Of a DNA stretch of 64,000 nucleotides, positions 20,139 to 32,648 are shown in pieces (position 1 is the first letter of the stretch; each line of letters opens with the position of its first letter). The stretch is from Hydractinia symbiolongicarpus (lineage: Eukaryota; Cnidaria; Hydrozoa; Anthoathecata; Hydractiniidae). The stretch is from positions 6,696,001 through 6,760,000 of the forward strand of contig NC_079878.1 in assembly GCF_029227915.1 (NCBI RefSeq), in the 5' to 3' direction. A model generated the notes under the pieces. It saw only the letters and a program-made list of their open reading frames with translations. It was not told the origin of the DNA and did not search any database. The translations under genes and the position numbers were made by a program.

Positions 20139-20833
20139 CCCGTAAAATGGCCAGTGTGGGGCTCGAACCCACGACATTCGCGTTATTAGCACGACGCTCT
20201 AGCCGACTGAGCTAACCGGCCGTGAACGCGTGAACACGGACTCACTTCCTAAGTCAACTCTAAGCAAAATACTTTTATTTTTTTACTCAAAACGTTACCG
20301 TCATATTTCTCACGCTTTGATACGAGTCCAAGCAATGCAAATAGCCGCAACCCGCTCGAAAGAGGAGTCATGTTAGGCCAACTTTAAACGGACATTCCCT
20401 GAAAGCCCTCGGAGAGATTTGAACTCTCGACCCCTGGTTTACAAGACCAGTGCTCTAACCCCTGAGCTACGAAGGCACGCGATCCTTGCCAAATACGAAA
20501 AGTCGGTGCATCAGGCAAAACAGGCCAGTTGCAACGTGTACTTGCCATAAAGTGATACCGTCAATGCCCTACTGGACCATGACTATTCTAATCACGGACC
20601 TCAGCTTTCCCGTTAACATCCACGGGCTCCAGTGGCGTAGTCGGTTAGCGCGTCGTACTTATAAGTCAGTATCGACAAAGACATGCGAAGATCGGGAGTT
20701 CGAGCCTCCCCTGGAGCAAGGTTTCTTTTCATGCGCCGTCAACACACGCCACAGCACGGGCAGATCACCAGTAAAATCTAGCAACGTGGCAGTGCACCCA
20801 GGTTGTTTTGATCCCGTCAACGTGACGGCAAAG
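20139..20833. tRNA. Unit 27 tRNA trio
   Basis: Ile(AAU) 20148-20221 minus; Thr(UGU) 20404-20476 minus; Ile(UAU) 20626-20718 plus. Consensus. Confidence 0.97.
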
Positions 20834-21528
20834 CCCGTAAAATGGCCAGTGTGGGGCTCGAACCCACGACATTCGCGTTATTAGCACGACGCTCTAGCCG
20901 ACTGAGCTAACCGGCCGTGAACGCGTGAACACGGACTCACTTCCTAAGTCAACTCTAAGCAAAATACTTTTATTTTTTTACTCAAAACGTTACCGTCATA
21001 TTTCTCACGCTTTGATACGAGTCCAAGCAATGCAAATAGCCGCAACCCGCTCGAAAGAGGAGTCATGTTAGGCCAACTTTAAACGGACATTCCCTGAAAG
21101 CCCTCGGAGAGATTTGAACTCTCGACCCCTGGTTTACAAGACCAGTGCTCTAACCCCTGAGCTACGAAGGCACGCGATCCTTGCCAAATACGAAAAGTCG
21201 GTGCATCAGGCAAAACAGGCCAGTTGCAACGTGTACTTGCCATAAAGTGATACCGTCAATGCCCTACTGGACCATGACTATTCTAATCACGGACCTCAGC
21301 TTTCCCGTTAACATCCACGGGCTCCAGTGGCGTAGTCGGTTAGCGCGTCGTACTTATAAGTCAGTATCGACAAAGACATGCGAAGATCGGGAGTTCGAGC
21401 CTCCCCTGGAGCAAGGTTTCTTTTCATGCGCCGTCAACACACGCCACAGCACGGGCAGATCACCAGTAAAATCTAGCAACGTGGCAGTGCACCCAGGTTG
21501 TTTTGATCCCGTCAACGTGACGGCAAAG
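20834..21528. tRNA. Unit 28 tRNA trio
   Basis: Ile(AAU) 20843-20916 minus; Thr(UGU) 21099-21171 minus; Ile(UAU) 21321-21413 plus. Consensus. Confidence 0.97.
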
Positions 21529-22223
21529 CCCGTAAAATGGCCAGTGTGGGGCTCGAACCCACGACATTCGCGTTATTAGCACGACGCTCTAGCCGACTGA
21601 GCTAACCGGCCGTGAACGCGTGAACACGGACTCACTTCCTAAGTCAACTCTAAGCAAAATACTTTTATTTTTTTACGCAAAACGTTACCGTCATATTTCT
21701 CACGCTTTGATACGAGTCCAAGCAATGCAAATAGCCGCAACCCGCTCGAAAGAGGAGTCATGTTAGGCCAACTTTAAACGGACATTCCCTGAAAGCCCTC
21801 GGAGAGATTTGAACTCTCGACCCCTGGTTTACAAGACCAGTGCTCTAACCCCTGAGCTACGAAGGCACGCGATCCTTGCCAAATACGAAAAGTCGGTGCA
21901 TCAGGCAAAACAGGCCAGTTGCAACGTGTACTTGCCATAAAGTGATACCGTCAATGCCCTACTGGACCATGACTATTCTAATCACGGACCTCAGCTTTCC
22001 CGTTAACATCCACGGGCTCCAGTGGCGTAGTCGGTTAGCGCGTCGTACTTATAAGTCAGTATCGACAAAGACATGCGAAGATCGGGAGTTCGAGCCTCCC
22101 CTGGAGCAAGGTTTCTTTTCATGCGCCGTCAACACACGCCACAGCACGGGCAGATCACCAGTAAAATCTAGCAACGTGGCAGTGCACCCAGGTTGTTTTG
22201 ATCCCGTCAACGTGACGGCAAAG
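21529..22223. tRNA. Unit 29 tRNA trio
   Basis: Ile(AAU) 21538-21611 minus; Thr(UGU) 21794-21866 minus; Ile(UAU) 22016-22108 plus. Private G at 21677 (spacer 1), absent from unit 41. Confidence 0.97.
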
Positions 22224-22918
22224 CCCGTAAAATGGCCAGTGTGGGGCTCGAACCCACGACATTCGCGTTATTAGCACGACGCTCTAGCCGACTGAGCTAA
22301 CCGGCCGTGAACGCGTGAACACGGACTCACTTCCTAAGTCAACTCTAAGCAAAATACTTTTATTTTTTTACTCAAAACGTTACCGTCATATTTCTCACGC
22401 TTTGATACGAGTCCAAGCAATGCAAATAGCCGCAACCCGCTCGAAAGAGGAGTCATGTTAAGCCAACTTTAAACGGACATTCCCTGAAAGCCCTCGGAGA
22501 GATTTGAACTCTCGACCCCTGGTTTACAAGACCAGTGCTCTAACCCCTGAGCTACGAAGGCACGCGATCCTTGCCAAATACGAAAAGTCGGTGCATCAGG
22601 CAAAACAGGCCAGTTGCAACGTGTACTTGCCATAAAGTGATACCGTCAATGCCCTACTGGACCATGACTATTCTAATCACGGACCTCAGCTTTCCCGTTA
22701 ACATCCACGGGCTCCAGTGGCGTAGTCGGTTAGCGCGTCGTACTTATAAGTCAGTATCGACAAAGACATGCGAAGATCGGGAGTTCGAGCCTCCCCTGGA
22801 GCAAGGTTTCTTTTCATGCGCCGTCAACACACGCCACAGCACGGGCAGATCACCAGTAAAATCTAGCAACGTGGCAGTGCACCCAGGTTGTTTTGATCCC
22901 GTCAACGTGACGGCAAAG
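22224..22918. tRNA. Unit 30 tRNA trio
   Basis: Ile(AAU) 22233-22306 minus; Thr(UGU) 22489-22561 minus; Ile(UAU) 22711-22803 plus. A at 22461 (spacer 1), shared with unit 42. Confidence 0.97.
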
Positions 22919-23613
22919 CCCGTAAAATGGCCAGTGTGGGGCTCGAACCCACGACATTCGCGTTATTAGCACGACGCTCTAGCCGACTGAGCTAACCGGC
23001 CGTGAACGCGTGAACACGGACTCACTTCCTAAGTCAACTCTAAGCAAAATACTTTTATTTTTTTACTCAAAACGTTACCGTCATATTTCTCACGCTTTGA
23101 TACGAGTCCAAGCAATGCAAATAGCCGCAACCCGCTCGAAAGAGGAGTCATGTTAGGCCAACTTTAAACGGACATTCCCTGAAAGCCCTCGGAGAGATTT
23201 GAACTCTCGACCCCTGGTTTACAAGACCAGTGCTCTAACCCCTGAGCTACGAAGGCACGCGATCCTTGCCAAATACGAAAAGTCGGTGCATCAGGCAAAA
23301 CAGGCCAGTTGCAACGTGTACTTGCCATAAAGTGATACCGTCAATGCCCTACTGGACCATGACTATTCTAATCACGGACCTCAGCTTTCCCGTTAACATC
23401 CACGGGCTCCAGTGGCGTAGTCGGTTAGCGCGTCGTACTTATAAGTCAGTATCGACAAAGACATGCGAAGATCGGGAGTTCGAGCCTCCCCTGGAGCAAG
23501 GTTTCTTTTCATGCGCCGTCAACACACGCCACAGCACGGGCAGATCACCAGTAAAATCTAGCAACGTGGCAGTGCACCCAGGTTGTTTTGATCCCGTCAA
23601 CGTGACGGCAAAG
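22919..23613. tRNA. Unit 31 tRNA trio
   Basis: Ile(AAU) 22928-23001 minus; Thr(UGU) 23184-23256 minus; Ile(UAU) 23406-23498 plus. Consensus. Confidence 0.97.
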
Positions 23614-24308
23614 CCCGTAAAATGGCCAGTGTGGGGCTCGAACCCACGACATTCGCGTTATTAGCACGACGCTCTAGCCGACTGAGCTAACCGGCCGTGA
23701 ACGCGTGAACACGGACTCACTTCCTAAGTCAACTCTAAGCAAAATACTTTTATTTTTTTACTCAAAACGTTACCGTCATATTTCTCACGCTTTGATACGA
23801 GTCCAAGCAATGCAAATAGCCGCAACCCGCTCGAAAGAGGAGTCATGTTAGGCCAACTTTAAACGGACATTCCCTGAAAGCCCTCGGAGAGATTTGAACT
23901 CTCGACCCCTGGTTTACAAGACCAGTGCTCTAACCCCTGAGCTACGAAGGCACGCGATCCTTGCCAAATACGAAAAGTCGGTGCATCAGGCAAAACAGGC
24001 CAGTTGCAACGTGTACTTGCCATAAAGTGATACCGTCAATGCCCTACTGGACCATGACTATTCTAATCACGGACCTCAGCTTTCCCGTTAACATCCACGG
24101 GCTCCAGTGGCGTAGTCGGTTAGCGCGTCGTACTTATAAGTCAGTATCGACAAAGACATGCGAAGATCGGGAGTTCGAGCCTCCCCTGGAGCAAGGTTTC
24201 TTTTCATGCGCCGTCAACACACGCCACAGCACGGGCAGATCACCAGTAAAATCTAGCAACGTGGCAGTGCACCCAGGTTGTTTTGATCCCGTCAACGTGA
24301 CGGCAAAG
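23614..24308. tRNA. Unit 32 tRNA trio
   Basis: Ile(AAU) 23623-23696 minus; Thr(UGU) 23879-23951 minus; Ile(UAU) 24101-24193 plus. Consensus. Confidence 0.97.
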
Positions 24309-25003
24309 CCCGTAAAATGGCCAGTGTGGGGCTCGAACCCACGACATTCGCGTTATTAGCACGACGCTCTAGCCGACTGAGCTAACCGGCCGTGAACGCG
24401 TGAACACGGACTCACTTCCTAAGTCAACTCTAAGCAAAATACTTTTATTTTTTTACTCAAAACGTTACCGTCATATTTCTCACGCTTTGATACGAGTCCA
24501 AGCAATGCAAATAGCCGCAACCCGCTCGAAAGAGGAGTCATGTTAGGCCAACTTTAAACGGACATTCCCTGAAAGCCCTCGGAGAGATTTGAACTCTCGA
24601 CCCCTGGTTTACAAGACCAGTGCTCTAACCCCTGAGCTACGAAGGCACGCGATCCTTGCCAAATACGAAAAGTCGGTGCATCAGGCAAAACAGGCCAGTT
24701 GCAACGTGTACTTGCCATAAAGTGATACCGTCAATGCCCTACTGGACCATGACTATTCTAATCACGGACCTCAGCTTTCCCGTTAACATCCACGGGCTCC
24801 AGTGGCGTAGTCGGTTAGCGCGTCGTACTTATAAGTCAGTATCGACAAAGACATGCGAAGATCGGGAGTTCGAGCCTCCCCTGGAGCAAGGTTTCTTTTC
24901 ATGCGCCGTCAACACACGCCACAGCACGGGCAGATCACCAGTAAAATCTAGCAACGTGGCAGTGCACCCAGGTTGTTTTGATCCCGTCAACGTGACGGCA
25001 AAG
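24309..25003. tRNA. Unit 33 tRNA trio
   Basis: Ile(AAU) 24318-24391 minus; Thr(UGU) 24574-24646 minus; Ile(UAU) 24796-24888 plus. Consensus. Confidence 0.97.
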
Positions 25004-25698
25004 CCCGTAAAATGGCCAGTGTGGGGCTCGAACCCACGACATTCGCGTTATTAGCACGACGCTCTAGCCGACTGAGCTAACCGGCCGTGAACGCGTGAAC
25101 ACGGACTCACTTCCTAAGTCAACTCTAAGCAAAATACTTTTATTTTTTTACTCAAAACGTTACCGTCATATTTCTCACGCTTTGATACGAGTCCAAGCAA
25201 TGCAAATAGCCGCAACCCGCTCGAAAGAGGAGTCATGTTAGGCCAACTTTAAACGGACATTCCCTGAAAGCCCTCGGAGAGATTTGAACTCTCGACCCCT
25301 GGTTTACAAGACCAGTGCTCTAACCCCTGAGCTACGAAGGCACGCGATCCTTGCCAAATACGAAAAGTCGGTGCATCAGGCAAAACAGGCCAGTTGCAAC
25401 GTGTACTTGCCATAAAGTGATACCGTCAATGCCCTACTGGACCATGACTATTCTAATCACGGACCTCAGCTTTCCCGTTAACATCCACGGGCTCCAGTGG
25501 CGTAGTCGGTTAGCGCGTCGTACTTATAAGTCAGTATCGACAAAGACATGCGAAGATCGGGAGTTCGAGCCTCCCCTGGAGCAAGGTTTCTTTTCATGCG
25601 CCGTCAACACACGCCACAGCACGGGCAGATCACCAGTAAAATCTAGCAACGTGGCAGTGCACCCAGGTTGTTTTGATCCCGTCAACGTGACGGCAAAG
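25004..25698. tRNA. Unit 34 tRNA trio
   Basis: Ile(AAU) 25013-25086 minus; Thr(UGU) 25269-25341 minus; Ile(UAU) 25491-25583 plus. Consensus. Confidence 0.97.
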
Positions 25699-26393
25699 CC
25701 CGTAAAATGGCCAGTGTGGGGCTCGAACCCACGACATTCGCGTTATTAGCACGACGCTCTAGCCGACTGAGCTAACCGGCCGTGAACGCGTGAACACGGA
25801 CTCACTTCCTAAGTCAACTCTAAGCAAAATACTTTTATTTTTTTACTCAAAACGTTACCGTCATATTTCTCACGCTTTGATACGAGTCCAAGCAATGCAA
25901 ATAGCCGCAACCCGCTCGAAAGAGGAGTCATGTTAGGCCAACTTTAAACGGACATTCCCTGAAAGCCCTCGGAGAGATTTGAACTCTCGACCCCTGGTTT
26001 ACAAGACCAGTGCTCTAACCCCTGAGCTACGAAGGCACGCGATCCTTGCCAAATACGAAAAGTCGGTGCATCAGGCAAAACAGGCCAGTTGCAACGTGTA
26101 CTTGCCATAAAGTGATACCGTCAATGCCCTACTGGACCATGACTATTCTAATCACGGACCTCAGCTTTCCCGTTAACATCCACGGGCTCCAGTGGCGTAG
26201 TCGGTTAGCGCGTCGTACTTATAAGTCAGTATCGACAAAGACATGCGAAGATCGGGAGTTCGAGCCTCCCCTGGAGCAAGGTTTCTTTTCATGCGCCGTC
26301 AACACACGCCACAGCACGGGCAGATCACCAGTAAAATCTAGCAACGTGGCAGTGCACCCAGGTTGTTTTGATCCCGTCAACGTGACGGCAAAG
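25699..26393. tRNA. Unit 35 tRNA trio
   Basis: Ile(AAU) 25708-25781 minus; Thr(UGU) 25964-26036 minus; Ile(UAU) 26186-26278 plus. Consensus. Confidence 0.97.
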
Positions 26394-27088
26394 CCCGTAA
26401 AATGGCCAGTGTGGGGCTCGAACCCACGACATTCGCGTTATTAGCACGACGCTCTAGCCGACTGAGCTAACCGGCCGTGAACGCGTGAACACGGACTCAC
26501 TTCCTAAGTCAACTCTAAGCAAAATACTTTTATTTTTTTACTCAAAACGTTACCGTCATATTTCTCACGCTTTGATACGAGTCCAAGCAATGCAAATAGC
26601 CGCAACCCGCTCGAAAGAGGAGTCATGTTAGGCCAACTTTAAACGGACATTCCCTGAAAGCCCTCGGAGAGATTTGAACTCTCGACCCCTGGTTTACAAG
26701 ACCAGTGCTCTAACCCCTGAGCTACGAAGGCACGCGATCCTTGCCAAATACGAAAAGTCGGTGCATCAGGCAAAACAGGCCAGTTGCAACGTGTACTTGC
26801 CATAAAGTGATACCGTCAATGCCCTACTGGACCATGACTATTCTAATCACGGACCTCAGCTTTCCCGTTAACGTCCACGGGCTCCAGTGGCGTAGTCGGT
26901 TAGCGCGTCGTACTTATAAGTCAGTATCGACAAAGACATGCGAAGATCGGGAGTTCGAGCCTCCCCTGGAGCAAGGTTTCTTTTCATGCGCCGTCAACAC
27001 ACGCCACAGCACGGGCAGATCACCAGTAAAATCTAGCAACGTGGCAGTGCACCCAGGTTGTTTTGATCCCGTCAACGTGACGGCAAAG
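26394..27088. tRNA. Unit 36 tRNA trio
   Basis: Ile(AAU) 26403-26476 minus; Thr(UGU) 26659-26731 minus; Ile(UAU) 26881-26973 plus. G at 26873 (spacer 2), as unit 24. Confidence 0.97.
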
Positions 27089-27783
27089 CCCGTAAAATGG
27101 CCAGTGTGGGGCTCGAACCCACGACATTCGCGTTATTAGCACGACGCTCTAGCCGACTGAGCTAACCGGCCGTGAACGCGTGAACACGGACTCACTTCCT
27201 AAGTCAACTCTAAGCAAAATACTTTTATTTTTTTACTCAAAACGTTACCGTCATATTTCTCACGCTTTGATACGAGTCCAAGCAATGCAAATAGCCGCAA
27301 CCCGCTCGAAAGAGGAGTCATGTTAGGCCAACTTTAAACGGACATTCCCTGAAAGCCCTCGGAGAGATTTGAACTCTCGACCCCTGGTTTACAAGACCAG
27401 TGCTCTAACCCCTGAGCTACGAAGGCACGCGATCCTTGCCAAATACGAAAAGTCGGTGCATCAGGCAAAACAGGCCAGTTGCAACGTGTACTTGCCATAA
27501 AGTGATACCGTCAATGCCCTACTGGACCATGACTATTCTAATCACGGACCTCAGCTTTCCCGTTAACATCCACGGGCTCCAGTGGCGTAGTCGGTTAGCG
27601 CGTCGTACTTATAAGTCAGTATCGACAAAGACATGCGAAGATCGGGAGTTCGAGCCTCCCCTGGAGCAAGGTTTCTTTTCATGCGCCGTCAACACACGCC
27701 ACAGCACGGGCAGATCACCAGTAAAATCTAGCAACGTGGCAGTGCACCCAGGTTGTTTTGATCCCGTCAACGTGACGGCAAAG
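27089..27783. tRNA. Unit 37 tRNA trio
   Basis: Ile(AAU) 27098-27171 minus; Thr(UGU) 27354-27426 minus; Ile(UAU) 27576-27668 plus. Consensus. Confidence 0.97.
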
Positions 27784-28478
27784 CCCGTAAAATGGCCAGT
27801 GTGGGGCTCGAACCCACGACATTCGCGTTATTAGCACGACGCTCTAGCCGACTGAGCTAACCGGCCGTGAACGCGTGAACACGGACTCACTTCCTAAGTC
27901 AACTCTAAGCAAAATACTTTTATTTTTTTACTCAAAACGTTACCGTCATATTTCTCACGCTTTGATACGAGTCCAAGCAATGCAAATAGCCGCAACCCGC
28001 TCGAAAGAGGAGTCATGTTAGGCCAACTTTAAACGGACATTCCCTGAAACCCCTCGGAGAGATTTGAACTCTCGACCCCTGGTTTACAAGACCAGTGCTC
28101 TAACCCCTGAGCTACGAAGGCACGCGATCCTTGCCAAATACGAAAAGTCGGTGCATCAGGCAAAACAGGCCAGTTGCAACGTGTACTTGCCATAAAGTGA
28201 TACCGTCAATGCCCTACTGGACCATGACTATTCTAATCACGGACCTCAGCTTTCCCGTTAACATCCACGGGCTCCAGTGGCGTAGTCGGTTAGCGCGTCG
28301 TACTTATAAGTCAGTATCGACAAAGACATGCGAAGATCGGGAGTTCGAGCCTCCCCTGGAGCAAGGTTTCTTTTCATGCGCCGTCAACACACGCCACAGC
28401 ACGGGCAGATCACCAGTAAAATCTAGCAACGTGGCAGTGCACCCAGGTTGTTTTGATCCCGTCAACGTGACGGCAAAG
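27784..28478. tRNA. Unit 38 tRNA trio
   Basis: Ile(AAU) 27793-27866 minus; Thr(UGU) 28049-28121 minus; Ile(UAU) 28271-28363 plus. Thr C72 to G (28050). Confidence 0.97.
28049..28121 (-). tRNA. tRNA-Thr(UGU), unit 38, G1-G72 mismatch
   Basis: Plus-strand 28050 is C instead of G, identical to the unit-26 change and exactly 8340 bp (12 units) from it. Confidence 0.9.
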
Positions 28479-29173
28479 CCCGTAAAATGGCCAGTGTGGG
28501 GCTCGAACCCACGACATTCGCGTTATTAGCACGACGCTCTAGCCGACTGAGCTAACCGGCCGTGAACGCGTGAACACGGACTCACTTCCTAAGTCAACTC
28601 TAAGCAAAATACTTTTATTTTTTTACTCAAAACGTTACCGTCATATTTCTCACGCTTTGATACGAGTCCAAGCAATGCAAATAGCCGCAACCCGCTCGAA
28701 AGAGGAGTCATGTTAGGCCAACTTTAAACGGACATTCCCTGAAAGCCCTCGGAGAGATTTGAACTCTCGACCCCTGGTTTACAAGACCAGTGCTCTAACC
28801 CCTGAGCTACGAAGGCACGCGATCCTTGCCAAATACGAAAAGTCGGTGCATCAGGCAAAACAGGCCAGTTGCAACGTGTACTTGCCATAAAGTGATACCG
28901 TCAATGCCCTACTGGACCATGACTATTCTAATCACGGACCTCAGCTTTCCCGTTAACATCCACGGGCTCCAGTGGCGTAGTCGGTTAGCGCGTCGTACTT
29001 ATAAGTCAGTATCGACAAAGACATGCGAAGATCGGGAGTTCGAGCCTCCCCTGGAGCAAGGTTTCTTTTCATGCGCCGTCAACACACGCCACAGCACGGG
29101 CAGATCACCAGTAAAATCTAGCAACGTGGCAGTGCACCCAGGTTGTTTTGATCCCGTCAACGTGACGGCAAAG
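28479..29173. tRNA. Unit 39 tRNA trio
   Basis: Ile(AAU) 28488-28561 minus; Thr(UGU) 28744-28816 minus; Ile(UAU) 28966-29058 plus. Consensus. Confidence 0.97.
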
Positions 29174-29868
29174 CCCGTAAAATGGCCAGTGTGGGGCTCG
29201 AACCCACGACATTCGCGTTATTAGCACGACGCTCTAGCCGACTGAGCTAACCGGCCGTGAACGCGTGAACACGGACTCACTTCCTAAGTCAACTCTAAGC
29301 AAAATACTTTTATTTTTTTACTCAAAACGTTACCGTCATATTTCTCACGCTTTGATACGAGTCCAAGCAATGCAAATAGCCGCAACCCGCTCGAAAGAGG
29401 AGTCATGTTAGGCCAACTTTAAACGGACATTCCCTGAAAGCCCTCGGAGAGATTTGAACTCTCGACCCCTGGTTTACAAGACCAGTGCTCTAACCCCTGA
29501 GCTACGAAGGCACGCGATCCTTGCCAAATACGAAAAGTCGGTGCATCAGGCAAAACAGGCCAGTTGCAACGTGTACTTGCCATAAAGTGATACCGTCAAT
29601 GCCCTACTGGACCATGACTATTCTAATCACGGACCTCAGCTTTCCCGTTAACATCCACGGGCTCCAGTGGCGTAGTCGGTTAGCGCGTCGTACTTATAAG
29701 TCAGTATCGACAAAGACATGCGAAGATCGGGAGTTCGAGCCTCCCCTGGAGCAAGGTTTCTTTTCATGCGCCGTCAACACACGCCACAGCACGGGCAGAT
29801 CACCAGTAAAATCTAGCAACGTGGCAGTGCACCCAGGTTGTTTTGATCCCGTCAACGTGACGGCAAAG
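29174..29868. tRNA. Unit 40 tRNA trio
   Basis: Ile(AAU) 29183-29256 minus; Thr(UGU) 29439-29511 minus; Ile(UAU) 29661-29753 plus. Consensus. Confidence 0.97.
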
Positions 29869-30563
29869 CCCGTAAAATGGCCAGTGTGGGGCTCGAACCC
29901 ACGACATTCGCGTTATTAGCACGACGCTCTAGCCGACTGAGCTAACCGGCCGTGAACGCGTGAACACGGACTCACTTCCTAAGTCAACTCTAAGCAAAAT
30001 ACTTTTATTTTTTTACTCAAAACGTTACCGTCATATTTCTCACGCTTTGATACGAGTCCAAGCAATGCAAATAGCCGCAACCCGCTCGAAAGAGGAGTCA
30101 TGTTAGGCCAACTTTAAACGGACATTCCCTGAAAGCCCTCGGAGAGATTTGAACTCTCGACCCCTGGTTTACAAGACCAGTGCTCTAACCCCTGAGCTAC
30201 GAAGGCACGCGATCCTTGCCAAATACGAAAAGTCGGTGCATCAGGCAAAACAGGCCAGTTGCAACGTGTACTTGCCATAAAGTGATACCGTCAATGCCCT
30301 ACTGGACCATGACTATTCTAATCACGGACCTCAGCTTTCCCGTTAACATCCACGGGCTCCAGTGGCGTAGTCGGTTAGCGCGTCGTACTTATAAGTCAGT
30401 ATCGACAAAGACATGCGAAGATCGGGAGTTCGAGCCTCCCCTGGAGCAAGGTTTCTTTTCATGCGCCGTCAACACACGCCACAGCACGGGCAGATCACCA
30501 GTAAAATCTAGCAACGTGGCAGTGCACCCAGGTTGTTTTGATCCCGTCAACGTGACGGCAAAG
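29869..30563. tRNA. Unit 41 tRNA trio
   Basis: Ile(AAU) 29878-29951 minus; Thr(UGU) 30134-30206 minus; Ile(UAU) 30356-30448 plus. Consensus. Confidence 0.97.
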
Positions 30564-31258
30564 CCCGTAAAATGGCCAGTGTGGGGCTCGAACCCACGAC
30601 ATTCGCGTTATTAGCACGACGCTCTAGCCGACTGAGCTAACCGGCCGTGAACGCGTGAACACGGACTCACTTCCTAAGTCAACTCTAAGCAAAATACTTT
30701 TATTTTTTTACTCAAAACGTTACCGTCATATTTCTCACGCTTTGATACGAGTCCAAGCAATGCAAATAGCCGCAACCCGCTCGAAAGAGGAGTCATGTTA
30801 AGCCAACTTTAAACGGACATTCCCTGAAAGCCCTCGGAGAGATTTGAACTCTCGACCCCTGGTTTACAAGACCAGTGCTCTAACCCCTGAGCTACGAAGG
30901 CACGCGATCCTTGCCAAATACGAAAAGTCGGTGCATCAGGCAAAACAGGCCAGTTGCAACGTGTACTTGCCATAAAGTGATACCGTCAATGCCCTACTGG
31001 ACCATGACTATTCTAATCACGGACCTCAGCTTTCCCGTTAACATCCACGGGCTCCAGTGGCGTAGTCGGTTAGCGCGTCGTACTTATAAGTCAGTATCGA
31101 CAAAGACATGCGAAGATCGGGAGTTCGAGCCTCCCCTGGAGCAAGGTTTCTTTTCATGCGCCGTCAACACACGCCACAGCACGGGCAGATCACCAGTAAA
31201 ATCTAGCAACGTGGCAGTGCACCCAGGTTGTTTTGATCCCGTCAACGTGACGGCAAAG
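30564..31258. tRNA. Unit 42 tRNA trio
   Basis: Ile(AAU) 30573-30646 minus; Thr(UGU) 30829-30901 minus; Ile(UAU) 31051-31143 plus. A at 30801 (spacer 1), as unit 30. Confidence 0.97.
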
Positions 31259-31953
31259 CCCGTAAAATGGCCAGTGTGGGGCTCGAACCCACGACATTCG
31301 CGTTATTAGCACGACGCTCTAGCCGACTGAGCTAACCGGCCGTGAACGCGTGAACACGGACTCACTTCCTAAGTCAACTCTAAGCAAAATACTTTTATTT
31401 TTTTACTCAAAACGTTACCGTCATATTTCTCACGCTTTGATACGAGTCCAAGCAATGCAAATAGCCGCAACCCGCTCGAAAGAGGAGTCATGTTAGGCCA
31501 ACTTTAAACGGACATTCCCTGAAAGCCCTCGGAGAGATTTGAACTCTCGACCCCTGGTTTACAAGACCAGTGCTCTAACCCCTGAGCTACGAAGGCACGC
31601 GATCCTTGCCAAATACGAAAAGTCGGTGCATCAGGCAAAACAGGCCAGTTGCAACGTGTACTTGCCATAAAGTGATACCGTCAATGCCCTACTGGACCAT
31701 GACTATTCTAATCACGGACCTCAGCTTTCCCGTTAACATCCACGGGCTCCAGTGGCGTAGTCGGTTAGCGCGTCGTACTTATAAGTCAGTATCGACAAAG
31801 ACATGCGAAGATCGGGAGTTCGAGCCTCCCCTGGAGCAAGGTTTCTTTTCATGCGCCGTCAACACACGCCACAGCACGGGCAGATCACCAGTAAAATCTA
31901 GCAACGTGGCAGTGCACCCAGGTTGTTTTGATCCCGTCAACGTGACGGCAAAG
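31259..31953. tRNA. Unit 43 tRNA trio
   Basis: Ile(AAU) 31268-31341 minus; Thr(UGU) 31524-31596 minus; Ile(UAU) 31746-31838 plus. Consensus. Confidence 0.97.
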
Positions 31954-32648
31954 CCCGTAAAATGGCCAGTGTGGGGCTCGAACCCACGACATTCGCGTTA
32001 TTAGCACGACGCTCTAGCCGACTGAGCTAACCGGCCGTGAACGCGTGAACACGGACTCACTTCCTAAGTCAACTCTAAGCAAAATACTTTTATTTTTTTA
32101 CTCAAAACGTTACCGTCATATTTCTCACGCTTTGATACGAGTCCAAGCAATGCAAATAGCCGCAACCCGCTCGAAAGAGGAGTCATGTTAGGCCAACTTT
32201 AAACGGACATTCCCTGAAAGCCCTCGGAGAGATTTGAACTCTCGACCCCTGGTTTACAAGACCAGTGCTCTAACCCCTGAGCTACGAAGGCACGCGATCC
32301 TTGCCAAATACGAAAAGTCGGTGCATCAGGCAAAACAGGCCAGTTGCAACGTGTACTTGCCATAAAGTGATACCGTCAATGCCCTACTGGACCATGACTA
32401 TTCTAATCACGGACCTCAGCTTTCCCGTTAACATCCACGGGCTCCAGTGGCGTAGTCGGTTAGCGCGTCGTACTTATAAGTCAGTATCGACAAAGACATG
32501 CGAAGATCGGGAGTTCGAGCCTCCCCTGGAGCAAGGTTTCTTTTCATGCGCCGTCAACACACGCCACAGCACGGGCAGATCACCAGTAAAATCTAGCAAC
32601 GTGGCAGTGCACCCAGGTTGTTTTGATCCCGTCAACGTGACGGCAAAG
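31954..32648. tRNA. Unit 44 tRNA trio
   Basis: Ile(AAU) 31963-32036 minus; Thr(UGU) 32219-32291 minus; Ile(UAU) 32441-32533 plus. Consensus. Confidence 0.97.

Larger units (their letters stand above)
18533..30801. repeat. Twelve-unit (8340-bp) segmental duplication inside the array
   Basis: Three marker changes recur at exactly 8340 bp: G at 18533/26873, C at 19710/28050 and A at 22461/30801. The minimum duplicated blocks are 18533-22461 and 26873-30801; outer borders cannot be set because neighbouring units are identical. G at 21677 is private to the left block and so arose after the duplication or was lost from the right. Confidence 0.88.
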
